Part shown: piece by piece, positions 1 to 8,800 of the stretch
Layout of the letters: each line of letters begins with the position of its first letter
Position numbering within the stretch: position 1 is the first letter of the stretch
Source of the DNA: a bacterium
GTDB lineage: Bacteria > Bacteroidota > Ignavibacteria > Kapaibacteriales > UBA2268
Length of the DNA stretch: 64,000 nucleotides
Direction: 5' to 3'
Assembly: GCA_024711295.1 (NCBI GenBank)
Contig: JANJTB010000033.1
Location: forward strand, 140,617 to 204,616
The notes under the pieces: model-generated
What the model was told of the DNA's origin: nothing
The model's input: the letters and a program-made list of their open reading frames with translations, nothing else
Databases searched by the model: none
Made by a program: the position numbers and the translations under genes

Positions 1-372
1 CCCCTATATGAATATAGAAACGAGCTTTTGCCACGGGTTGAAAGATTTAATCTAACTCTGAAATTGATAGCAATAATGAGAATCATGATGAAGGACATTA
101 ATATTGCTGCATCTACGGCTATGCAAGCAATAGATAAATTCGGAAGAGAAAAAGCAATCAAAGCTGGTGCAAATATTATTATGCCTAACATCACACCAGG
201 CAAATTCAGAGACCATTACAAACTTTATGACAATAAACCCTGCACCGATGAAGAAGCACAGGACTGTCTGAATTGTATGGAAGTACGAATTACTATCGCA
301 GGTGACCAAATAGGGCTTAACAAACAAGGTGACTCAATACACTTTTTGAATAAAGAGAAAATTGTAAAGTAA
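1..372 (+). CDS. hydE: [FeFe] hydrogenase H-cluster radical SAM maturase HydE, C-terminal part
   Basis: The reading frame is open from the first base of the window, so the start and the radical SAM cysteine motif lie upstream and only about 123 residues are visible. The tail matches the HydE/BioB family C-terminus: a DINIAASTAMQ stretch, then GREKAIKAGANIIMPNITP, then a cysteine-containing end (CTDEEAQDCLNC). HydE is a radical SAM enzyme that helps build the organometallic H-cluster of [FeFe] hydrogenases in the cytoplasm. Its presence implies a hydrogenase elsewhere in the genome; HydF, HydG and the structural gene are not in view. The AGAN..MPN..P segment favours HydE over biotin synthase. 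A PylB-like relative cannot be excluded without the N-terminus. Confidence 0.82.
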   Translation, partial: PLYEYRNELLPRVERFNLTLKLIAIMRIMMKDINIAASTAMQAIDKFGREKAIKAGANIIMPNITPGKFRDHYKLYDNKPCTDEEAQDCLNCMEVRITIAGDQIGLNKQGDSIHFLNKEKIVK

Positions 373-398
373 TTAATTTAGTTTAATATTTAAAGAAA

Positions 399-827
399 AT
401 GAAATTAAAAAAAATCATTAATTTATCATCATTTTTATTATTATTTTTGATTATATCATCATGCAGTTCTGTAATTAGATTTGGCAGTTCCGACGATAGA
501 GCAGATACGAACAATGAAATAGACACTCAAGGATCTGTTTTTTATGGAAAAGCGTCTTATTATGGTAATGAATTTCATGGTCGCAAAACAGCAAACGGTG
601 AAATTTACGATAAAAATAAAATTTCTGCAGCTCACAAGTCACTTCCATTTGGAACAATGGTGAAGGTCAGAAATTTGAGTAATAATAGGGAAATTGTTGT
701 TAGAATCAATGACAGAGGTCCTTTTGTAAGCGGAAGGGTAATTGACCTGTCTTATGCAGCTGCCAAAGAACTTGATATGCTGAGAGATGGTGTTATAGAT
801 GTCGAAATAACAATAATTTCTAAGTAA
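399..827 (+). CDS. rlpA: RlpA-like septal ring lytic transglycosylase family lipoprotein
   Basis: A 142-residue protein with a lipoprotein signal (hydrophobic segment, then SSC with the lipidated Cys at about residue 22), followed by a single double-psi beta-barrel domain over roughly residues 48-140. The hallmark segments are GKASYYGNEFHGRKTANGE, a LPFGTMVKVRN strand, and the conserved RINDRGPF loop that carries the catalytic Asp in RlpA. Family members cleave naked glycan strands of peptidoglycan, usually at division sites. There is no SPOR domain, so this is a short, domain-only version. It starts 26 bases after hydE and may be co-transcribed with it, although no functional link is evident. 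Confidence 0.88.
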   Translation: MKLKKIINLSSFLLLFLIISSCSSVIRFGSSDDRADTNNEIDTQGSVFYGKASYYGNEFHGRKTANGEIYDKNKISAAHKSLPFGTMVKVRNLSNNREIVVRINDRGPFVSGRVIDLSYAAAKELDMLRDGVIDVEITIISK

Positions 828-941
828 GTTTAATAATATCACTGATTAACAAAAAAAGTTAAAAAAAATTGAAAAAAAAATGTTAATTTTAAAAAAAATT
901 CAATTACAATTTCTTTAACAAATTATTACATAGGGACGTTT

Positions 942-2465
942 ATGTTTAAAGGACACCCCAAAGGACTTTTAGCAGCGGCACTCGCCAATATGGGCGAGCG
1001 GTTTGGATTTTATGTTATGATGGCTATTCTTGTACTTTTCATTCAGGCTAAATTTGGTCTTGATGGCACAAATACAGGATATATCTATGGTGCATTTTAT
1101 GCATTAATTTATTTATTAGCACTTGTAGGTGGCTTGATTGCCGACAAAACTAGGAATTATAAAGGAACAATACTAACCGGTTTGTTTATTATGACAGTAG
1201 GATATTTCTTACTTTCTATACCTACAGAAGCATCTACAATGAACTTAGTATTAGCATGTGCATCCTTGTTCGTTATTGCATTTGGAAATGGTCTTTTCAA
1301 AGGAAATCTTCAAGCACTCGTAGGTCAAATGTACGATAACCCTGAATACAAAGATAAAAGAGACTCAGGCTTTTCGATATTCTATATGTTTATTAATGTA
1401 GGCGCTATTTTTGCACCTATATTTGCTATTGGAGTCAGAAACTGGTGGCTCGAAAAGAATGGATTTCAATATAATGCTGATTTACCTGCTCTTTGTCATT
1501 CATTCAAAAACAATACGATAACTGCAGATGCAATGACATCATTACAAAACCTAGCCAACCAGGTTAGTGGTTCAAATGTTACAGATATGTCTGCTTTCGT
1601 AACTCAATATTTGGATGTATTTTCAACAGGATTCCATTATGCATTTGCAACAGCAATTTTTGCACTATTGATTTCGATAACCATATTTATTATCAACAAA
1701 AAATTCTTCCCTGACCCTAAATCGAAACATGCTGCAGCATCTTCAGATAATATTGAGATGGATGCTCACGAAGTAAAACAACGTTTATATGCCCTGCTTG
1801 CAGTTTTTGCAGTTGTAATTTTCTTCTGGTTTTCATTCCACCAAAATGGTCTTACCCTTACATTCTTTGCAAGGGACTACACCGATTTATCAAGTATTAA
1901 GTTGAATCTGGGAATTATTAACATTCAGGGTGCTGAATTATTCCAATCAATTAATCCATTTTTTGTAGTATTTCTTACTCCAATAATACTTGCTCTTTTT
2001 GGCTGGCTCAGAAGCAAGGGTATTGAGCCTTCAACACCCAAAAAGATTGCTATCGGTATGCTAATTGCCGCACTTGCTTATGTGGTAATGGTTATTGGAT
2101 CATTGGATTTACCTGCTTTCGAAAGCATCAATCCTGCTAAGGGTGGTACACCTCTTGATGCAGCTGCAAAAGCAACTCCGTTTTTACTAATATTTACATA
2201 TTTCATACTCACAGTAGCTGAACTATTTATCAGCCCATTGGGTCTCTCTTTCGTATCAAAGGTTGCACCTCCACAGTATCAAGGTTTGATGCAGGGCGGT
2301 TGGTTGGGAGCAACAGCTCTTGGTAATCAACTATTATTCTTTGGAGCTATTTTTTATGAGAGTATATCACTATCAGCTACATGGGCAATATTTGTTGTCG
2401 CTTGTCTGATATCAATGTTTACTATGTTGTTTATGTTGAAGTGGCTTGAAAGAATTGCAAAATAG
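942..2465 (+). CDS. Proton-dependent oligopeptide transporter (POT/PTR2 family)
   Basis: A 507-residue polytopic membrane protein with about 12-14 hydrophobic helices. It carries the POT signatures: ERFGFYVMMAILVLF in helix 1 (the ExxERF-type proton-coupling motif, here NMGERFGFY) and FSIFYMFINVGAIFAP in helix 5. POT carriers import di- and tripeptides in symport with protons across the inner membrane. The gene stands alone: an A-rich 114-base spacer precedes it and a strong intrinsic terminator follows. The exact substrate cannot be read from sequence. DtpT-like peptide import is the best assignment. Confidence 0.9.
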   Translation: MFKGHPKGLLAAALANMGERFGFYVMMAILVLFIQAKFGLDGTNTGYIYGAFYALIYLLALVGGLIADKTRNYKGTILTGLFIMTVGYFLLSIPTEASTMNLVLACASLFVIAFGNGLFKGNLQALVGQMYDNPEYKDKRDSGFSIFYMFINVGAIFAPIFAIGVRNWWLEKNGFQYNADLPALCHSFKNNTITADAMTSLQNLANQVSGSNVTDMSAFVTQYLDVFSTGFHYAFATAIFALLISITIFIINKKFFPDPKSKHAAASSDNIEMDAHEVKQRLYALLAVFAVVIFFWFSFHQNGLTLTFFARDYTDLSSIKLNLGIINIQGAELFQSINPFFVVFLTPIILALFGWLRSKGIEPSTPKKIAIGMLIAALAYVVMVIGSLDLPAFESINPAKGGTPLDAAAKATPFLLIFTYFILTVAELFISPLGLSFVSKVAPPQYQGLMQGGWLGATALGNQLLFFGAIFYESISLSATWAIFVVACLISMFTMLFMLKWLERIAK

Positions 2466-2494
2466 CAATTTATTTATTCCATAAATTTGAGGCC

Positions 2495-2521
2495 GCCGCT
2501 TGTCAAAGTAGCGGCTTTTTT
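2495..2521 (+). terminator. Intrinsic terminator after the peptide transporter
   Basis: A perfect 6-bp stem (GCCGCT with AGCGGC) around a 9-base loop is followed at once by a run of Ts. It lies just downstream of the POT gene stop and abuts the end of the convergent ABC exporter gene. Confidence 0.85.
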
Positions 2522-2523
2522 AT

Positions 2524-4374
2524 TCACTGATTACTCACGGCAAACTGGATATCATAAAGATTTTTGTATAAACCATTCAATGATACAAGTTCATTATGAG
2601 TGCCAACCTCGGCAACAACACCTTTATCGAATACAACAATAGTATCGCAGTCAATAATTGTAGATAACCTATGGGCGACTATGATTGCTGTTTTATCTTT
2701 TAATGAGTCATTAATGGCATTCTGAACAATCTTTTCTGACTCAGCATCAAGAGCTGAAGTTGCTTCATCGAAAACCAATATTTCAGGATTGCGAACCAAA
2801 GCTCTGGCGATAGCAACTCTTTGTCGTTCTCCACCAGATAAAGTCATACCTCTGTCTCCTATCTTAGTGTTAAACCCTTCGGGCATTTTTGTTATAAAAT
2901 TATATGCATTTGCTCTTTTCGCAGCATCAATAATATCATCAATTCCAGCTGATTCATATCCATACTTGATGTTATTATAGATTGTATCATTGAAAAGCAT
3001 GTTTTCCTGAGAGACAATTCCAAAAAGGCTTCTGTATGACTCTATCGAAATTTCTCGGATATCCTTTCCATCAATTTTAATAGAACCAGCACTAGGGTCA
3101 TAAAATCTAATAATCATATCAAGCATGGTTGACTTTCCGCTACCGCTGGCACCGACAAAAGCAATTTTCTTATTCTTGTTAATTTTTAAATTCACTCCTT
3201 TCAGTACGTCATTTTTCTCATAAGCAAAGCTTAAATCTTCAATTGATATACTATTTTCGAATTTATCAATTTTCGTAGTTCCCGATACTACTTTTGGACT
3301 TTCGTCCAAAATAGTAAATACTCTCTCTGCCGAAACAATGCCATGCTGAAATTTTGACACTGAATTTACTACCGTGGAAATAGGAGACATTATAGAAAAT
3401 AAGGAAAACAGAAATAACATCAGTTTCTCAGGTTCCATCTGCCCACTGATTACTTCACTTCCACCAAGAAATAAAACAACACAAAGTGCAAGAATAGCAA
3501 AGGTCTCGTTGAATACTGGAATAAGTTCGATTATTTTTTTATGTTTGATCGCAGAACGAACATAGTTCGCTGTATCACTCATGAATCGGTTGTTTATGTT
3601 TTTCTCTGCTAAGTATCCCTTTACTATTCTTATACCTGATATCATCTCGGATAAAGTTGTTGTGTAATCTGCCATAGCATTCTGCATTCTGGATGCATAC
3701 CTCCTAAGATACTTCATCGCAAATCTTATAAGAATTAGACTTATTATACTTGTACTAAAAGCTATCAGAGTAAGTTTTGTAGATATTGAGAATAGTAAAA
3801 GTAAGAAAAGTACAATTTGAATGAACTCCCTCAAAAAAGTTGTAAATGAGTTTAGAGTCGTTGAATTGATGGTTGATACATCGTTTGTAATGATAGATAT
3901 TAAATTACCTTGTTTGCTTCGTGAGAAAAATTCGATGGAAAGTCCGGTTATCTTCGTAAATATAGTATCTCTTATACTTTTTATGACGCCTTCTTCAAGC
4001 TTTGTAGAAGTAAGTGCAGAAAAATACTTAAATATATTTTTTAATATAAAAACTGCAATAATAAGATAACTTACATTAAATAATGACTGATAGGGATCAT
4101 CACTTTTGACAAGAATTCTGACGTAATCAAAGAAATTATTGCTTAAATTTTCTAGTGTATTATTTTTTACAGGTAAATTAGCAGAGCCTTGAGTATTGCC
4201 GAAAATTAAATCCAGAATTGGTTTAATTAAGGTAACAGAGATTGTACTTAACAGTGAAAAAGCAGCATTCAGTATAATTTGTAATATTAAAAGATGTTTG
4301 AATGGCAAAATAAATTTTGCTACTCTTAACAGTGAACGTAAGCTTTTTTGCTCATTCTTAATGTTATTTTCCAA
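2524..4374 (-). CDS. ABC exporter, fused permease/ATPase (MsbA-like)
   Basis: A 616-residue half-transporter. The N-terminal half (about 20-330) is the six-helix type I ABC exporter domain. The C-terminal ATPase has Walker A GASGSGKST at about 408-416, the Q-loop (GIVSQENMLF), the signature LSGGERQRVAIARAL and Walker B ILVFDEATSALD, followed by the H-loop IVAHRLSTI. Length and architecture match MsbA-type lipid or multidrug flippases that act as homodimers in the inner membrane. The N-terminus has no peptidase or accessory domain. The substrate is unknown; lipid A core export is the family's best-known role, but drug exporters look the same at this level. Confidence 0.9.
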   Translation of the reverse strand: MENNIKNEQKSLRSLLRVAKFILPFKHLLILQIILNAAFSLLSTISVTLIKPILDLIFGNTQGSANLPVKNNTLENLSNNFFDYVRILVKSDDPYQSLFNVSYLIIAVFILKNIFKYFSALTSTKLEEGVIKSIRDTIFTKITGLSIEFFSRSKQGNLISIITNDVSTINSTTLNSFTTFLREFIQIVLFLLLLFSISTKLTLIAFSTSIISLILIRFAMKYLRRYASRMQNAMADYTTTLSEMISGIRIVKGYLAEKNINNRFMSDTANYVRSAIKHKKIIELIPVFNETFAILALCVVLFLGGSEVISGQMEPEKLMLFLFSLFSIMSPISTVVNSVSKFQHGIVSAERVFTILDESPKVVSGTTKIDKFENSISIEDLSFAYEKNDVLKGVNLKINKNKKIAFVGASGSGKSTMLDMIIRFYDPSAGSIKIDGKDIREISIESYRSLFGIVSQENMLFNDTIYNNIKYGYESAGIDDIIDAAKRANAYNFITKMPEGFNTKIGDRGMTLSGGERQRVAIARALVRNPEILVFDEATSALDAESEKIVQNAINDSLKDKTAIIVAHRLSTIIDCDTIVVFDKGVVAEVGTHNELVSLNGLYKNLYDIQFAVSNQ

Positions 4375-4446
4375 TATTTGTTCTATGTTCTAAGTAAAAA
4401 ATGAGTAATACGAATTAGAGTTTTTTTTTATTTAATATTACAAAAA

Positions 4447-4464
4447 ATTTGTATTTTTACAAAT
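4447..4464. repeat. Perfect 7-bp inverted repeat between divergent genes
   Basis: ATTTGTA-TTTT-TACAAAT lies in the short gap between the ABC exporter gene (minus) and the small charged protein (plus), ending 25 bases before the latter's likely ATG. It could be an operator or a small hairpin. No T-run follows, so a terminator is unlikely. Confidence 0.5.
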
Positions 4465-4489
4465 GTTGTATTTATATATTTCTTACCTT

Positions 4490-4705
4490 ATGAAATCAAA
4501 TAACCACAAAACGTATTATGAAAGAAATAAGAAACGAATTCTTCAGAGACTCAAGGATAAATACGAGAATGATGAAGATTTTCGTAATAAACTGAAAGAT
4601 AAGTATAAAAGCAGATATCAGACTGATGAATCATACAGGGAAGCTACTATTCAAAGAGCAAAACGTACTTATCAGAAAAAAGTTGAGTCGAACAAACTTA
4701 GCTGA
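4490..4705 (+). CDS. Small highly charged repetitive protein, function unknown
   Basis: A 71-residue product if translation starts at the internal ATG (MKSNNHKTYY); an in-frame ATG nine codons earlier at 4463 would overlap the inverted repeat. The sequence is almost entirely Lys, Arg, Glu, Asp and Tyr and shows an internal periodicity with KDKYENDEDFRNK followed by KSRYQTDESYREA. This K-x-Y-x-x-D-x-x-[FY]-R pattern recalls short basic proteins in phage and bacterial genomes that may contact nucleic acid. There is no signal peptide, no membrane segment and no clear partner gene. The biased composition and regular repeat suggest a real helical protein, but the call rests on pattern alone. Confidence 0.5.
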   Translation: MKSNNHKTYYERNKKRILQRLKDKYENDEDFRNKLKDKYKSRYQTDESYREATIQRAKRTYQKKVESNKLS

Positions 4706-4713
4706 GTATTCTA

Positions 4714-5700
4714 TCAGTTGTCGAATAGCTTTTTTATTGCCCTTGAGGTATGCTCAAGTAATACCATCCTACTATCATCAACAAACGATTCTTTAACTTC
4801 TCTGATTGTTTTAACTTTGTCTTTTTCGACCGAGGAAAAAATTAAAGTCAGTTCTGCAGAATCATCACTGATTAATAAATGACCTGAAATGAAGTAATCA
4901 ACACCCAGGTTATACAAGACTTTGAGTTCATGTAAAGAATAGCTTGTATGGTTCTCAATGATGTGAAAACCATACTTCTTATAAGCAGAATCTCTGGTAT
5001 CTGTATCATAAATAACGAACTGACCTTCATTCTTCAAATTATCAAAAATTGTTTCGACACATGCATAGGAAGCAATTTCCTTATCCAAAAAAATTTCCCA
5101 ATCTTTTTCAGATTTATTCTCAAAATTGATAGACCCGATTACTAATGTTGGCAATGGCTTTACATTCATACCAATTTCAGACTTTACAAAGAGTAGAGAA
5201 TCATTGTAAGCAACTGCCAATGCTCTTTGGGTAGATTGCATTATTGCAGGGTCGTACACCAAGGTTCCTGATTCGGAATCAATGTACTTGATGTTACTGT
5301 AACCTATACCATTATTCACTTTATTTTGGTCATTAACATCAACTATATTAATTTGATGCCTTACCAGGTTATTGAGCACATTAATCTGAGAATAGATTAA
5401 ATAGTCAATACCATCTTCTTTTGCCAATGACAGAACATTCTTTTCATTAGGATTAGCCTTAATTAGTGAATCCCATTTTGCTAGTGAGTAGTAATCATAG
5501 CCCTGAATAATTTTGTAAGAGAGATTTAGTGCTGCATCAACTTTCATAATATTAACCTTATCACCACTTACATCTCTAATATCAGATTTCACTAATGCTA
5601 CAGATTTCTTTGTCTTTTGAATTGTGTTCACACTTGAACAAGAAATAACAAAAATTGGTAATAACATTAAACTGATTTTTGCATATTTAAGATTTATCAT
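4714..5700 (-). CDS. Lipoprotein with CsgG/TolB-N-like periplasmic domain, function unknown
   Basis: A 328-residue protein with a lipoprotein signal (FVISC, Cys about 21). Two similar alpha/beta segments follow. One is near residues 35-165, with a YLIYSQINVLNN strand. The second is near 185-325 (LPTLVIGSINFENKSEKDWE...LGVDYFISGHLLI). The pattern of a short strand, 'NF.N.S', a helix, then a 'G.DY.I.G.L' strand resembles CsgG- or TolB-N-type periplasmic domains that read out as 'find the function and see whether it is active' modules. I do not recognise a specific family. It is monocistronic: the stop lies 8 bases past the convergent small charged gene, and a terminator separates it from the T9SS cargo gene. 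Confidence 0.6.
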   Translation of the reverse strand: MINLKYAKISLMLLPIFVISCSSVNTIQKTKKSVALVKSDIRDVSGDKVNIMKVDAALNLSYKIIQGYDYYSLAKWDSLIKANPNEKNVLSLAKEDGIDYLIYSQINVLNNLVRHQINIVDVNDQNKVNNGIGYSNIKYIDSESGTLVYDPAIMQSTQRALAVAYNDSLLFVKSEIGMNVKPLPTLVIGSINFENKSEKDWEIFLDKEIASYACVETIFDNLKNEGQFVIYDTDTRDSAYKKYGFHIIENHTSYSLHELKVLYNLGVDYFISGHLLISDDSAELTLIFSSVEKDKVKTIREVKESFVDDSRMVLLEHTSRAIKKLFDN

Positions 5701-5750
5701 ATTCTTTTTGACTTTTACAAATTAAATTTGTTTGAAATGCTACTTTACAA

Positions 5751-5792
5751 AAATAAGAAAGCTCTCCCAAAAATGGAAGAGCTTTCTTATTT
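5751..5792 (-). terminator. Strong intrinsic terminator (15-bp stem)
   Basis: A perfect 15-bp inverted repeat (AAATAAGAAAGCTCT and its complement) encloses a 12-base loop, 16 bases past the stop of the T9SS cargo gene. On the minus strand it ends that gene. Its A- and T-rich flanks mean it may also work in the other direction. Confidence 0.82.
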
Positions 5793-5807
5793 TATTACAA
5801 AAAACTA

Positions 5808-8800
5808 TTATCTGACAACAATAATCTTTTGAACAAGGAATACACCGTTAGATTCGAGTGTGCAGTAGTAAGTACCTGATGATAGGTTCATTGAACGTAT
5901 ATCAAGGTTTACGGAATGCTTGCCTGTTGAGTATGTATTCTCAGAGATAATTGAATTAAATGCACCAGTCATATCCGACAGAGAAATCTTAACCAAAGAC
6001 TCGGCTGGAACATTAAATGAAATGCTTGAGACACTGCTTACAGGGTTTGGTACAGCTGTAGTAAGGCTATAACCACCGGAAAATACTTCAAAGACACTTG
6101 TGGTACCAGTAGTAATTGTCACTCTTGCAACATTTGATGCAACCTTACCACAATCATTCCAAACTTCAACGTAGTAGTCACCTTCATCATCAGGAGTAAC
6201 CGGATCAACCACGAAAACAGGGTCTTCTGATGTAAATAATGATTCACCATCTTTGTACCAGGTATAGTTAAGATCATCACCTTCAGCAATGACATCAAGT
6301 AGCAATTGCTTGCCCTGCTGAACAGTTGCAGATTGAGGTTGAACCTTAATAACAGGAGAATTTGTTATATTTACCAATACAGTGTTAGAATTTAAGCTAA
6401 TTTCTGTACCATCTAAAGATACCTGTGCATAGTAGCTACCTTCGTCATCAGATGTAGAACTGTAAATAATCAAATGTCTGCTGTTAGTACCTTCCATCTT
6501 TGGCATGTTGTCGCTGAGTGCAATACCATTTTTAAACCATTGGTATAAAATAGGCTTGCTGCTTTGAGTTTCTGCAGAAACTGTGAGCATAATATCTTTG
6601 CCAGAGCAATCATTTATATCAATAGGTTGTTGTGTGATAGTAAGATCAATAATTTCCTCGCTAACAGATACGATTTTAGATTTTACTGATCCGCAATTAC
6701 CATCAATAATAGCATAGTAATCACCTTGATCTGCTTGTCTGAATGAATTGAAAGTAAGATAGTTGGATTTTGAACCACTTATCCAATTATTATCAACCAA
6801 AGGTATATCGTTGGCTTCGTCAACATATTTATACCATCTAACAGTAACTTCATCGTTCACAATAGCAGTCTCAATGTTCTTACCATTTACATGGGCATCA
6901 AAACTAAGCACTACATGGCTACCAACAGGTACTTTTTGGGATTCTGGCTCACGGGTTATGTCAGTAGGACGTGTAACATAAACTGATACTTCGCGTGAAT
7001 AAACAGGATCTGTAGCACCTGGTCCACCAACTAAACATCTGTAAATACCTGCTTGTGCATGGCGTAAGTTTCTAAAGTAAAGAATTGGTTCAGTCTCGCC
7101 ACCAATAGCTTTGCCATCTAACTCCCACTGGTAAGTCATTGGAGCATTATAATTGATTGATGCCGAAACAGTAAGGTAATTTGTTGTTGAACCTACACAA
7201 TCTGCAAAACCATCAGTCTGGCGCTCAATAATGATATCAAGTTCTAATTCATGAGAACCAACAAAAAATGATTTACGATGTGTACCATAGTAATCGGAAT
7301 GTTCAATTGTTGCTAGGTCTTGTGACTGTCCGTTATACAAAGCAGAACCTTCGAGAAGTGCTGAGTTATAGTACTTGATTTTTGGTTCATTAGTTGATTC
7401 AAACTCTATTTCAGCAAACTCAGAATTTAAATCATTTCCTTTTGCCTGCCAGTTAGCAAGAGAACCATAATTAGCTCCATTATCATCAATAACAACAGAT
7501 CCCTTTGTAAAGAAAACGTTCTGATTTGAATTTACTGAACCTGTTACCTGATATGTTTTGCCTGTACCATTATTAAAGAAAATATTTCTCCATAATTTGC
7601 CTGCAGATGTTAGCACAGCGTTTGAATGAAGGTTTGATTCATTAACAATAGTATTGTAATAAGTTTCGAGGTTTGGAGAATTTGATATTCTGATACCGCT
7701 CATCTCTTTACCAATGAACTGATTATTACCAATAGCACCTACAGAATTGTTTACTCTTAGAGCAGATAATCCATAATTTGCGGTTTGAGTGATATTTACA
7801 TAATTTTTGTTAATAAATGTAGCTGCACCATCAACAAAGATACCGTTGATGTTAGTACAATTATTAATTAAATTAGACTCAACAATAGCTTTATTAGCAG
7901 GATTTTGTGAGCTATGTAACATATAAATTGCAGCATCTGTAGCACTACCTGTACCAACAATACCTGAGATTTGATTATTAAGTATCGAAGTAGAATTGAG
8001 TGAACGAATACCCGAAGTAGGAGCTAATCCTGAATTACTTATAAATCTGTTATTGGAGAATTCAATATGACCAATAGGATACATTCCGGGAACCTGGTTG
8101 TTTATACCCATCCAAGAGAAGTTATAGAAGTCGCTATGATGTACTTTTATGAAAGGTAAAATTTGCATATTAACTAATGAATTAAATGCAATTGAGCCAT
8201 TCATGAAATTTGAATTTGAAATTTCAACATCAGTACAATTCAACAATTTTACAAGTGAGTAATTTTCGTTATTGCGTGGTGAATTTAAAACACCCTCAAA
8301 CATTACTTTATCTAAATATAATCCATTTGTTCTTCTAGCATCAATAAGAATACCTGCATTGCTGGTATTGTTATTATTATTTCTGATAGTTAGATTCGAA
8401 AATCTAATTTTGTCGAGTCCATCAAGAAGAACAATAAAGTTATTTTGTGCAGTTGAAGGAGCAGTAAACACTATATCACTTGGGAATTGTGAGTTACCAA
8501 TAAATGAAATCGGATTCTTTCTTGGAAGTGGCGAATTTAATATTACATACCCGTTATAAGTGCCGGGATTAACATTAAATATAACAGCACCCTCGCCAAA
8601 GATACCACTTGAGTTGATATACGAAGCAGCTTCGGATGGTGAGGCGAAGTGAGCATTGCTGCCACCTATAGTATAAGTACCGGCTGCAAGTGATGGACCT
8701 ATACCACCGTTGTATTTATCATTGGATACGTCCTCGTCTTGAACTCCATTAGGATTGCTTGAATAACATTCAACAGTAAAAGGTCCAAGAGGTGTTTTAG

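Noticed and set aside
27-30. TTG at 28 as the start of a short HydE-like gene
   Set aside because: The frame is open to base 1 and the visible part matches only the C-terminal end of HydE, so it is a truncated view.
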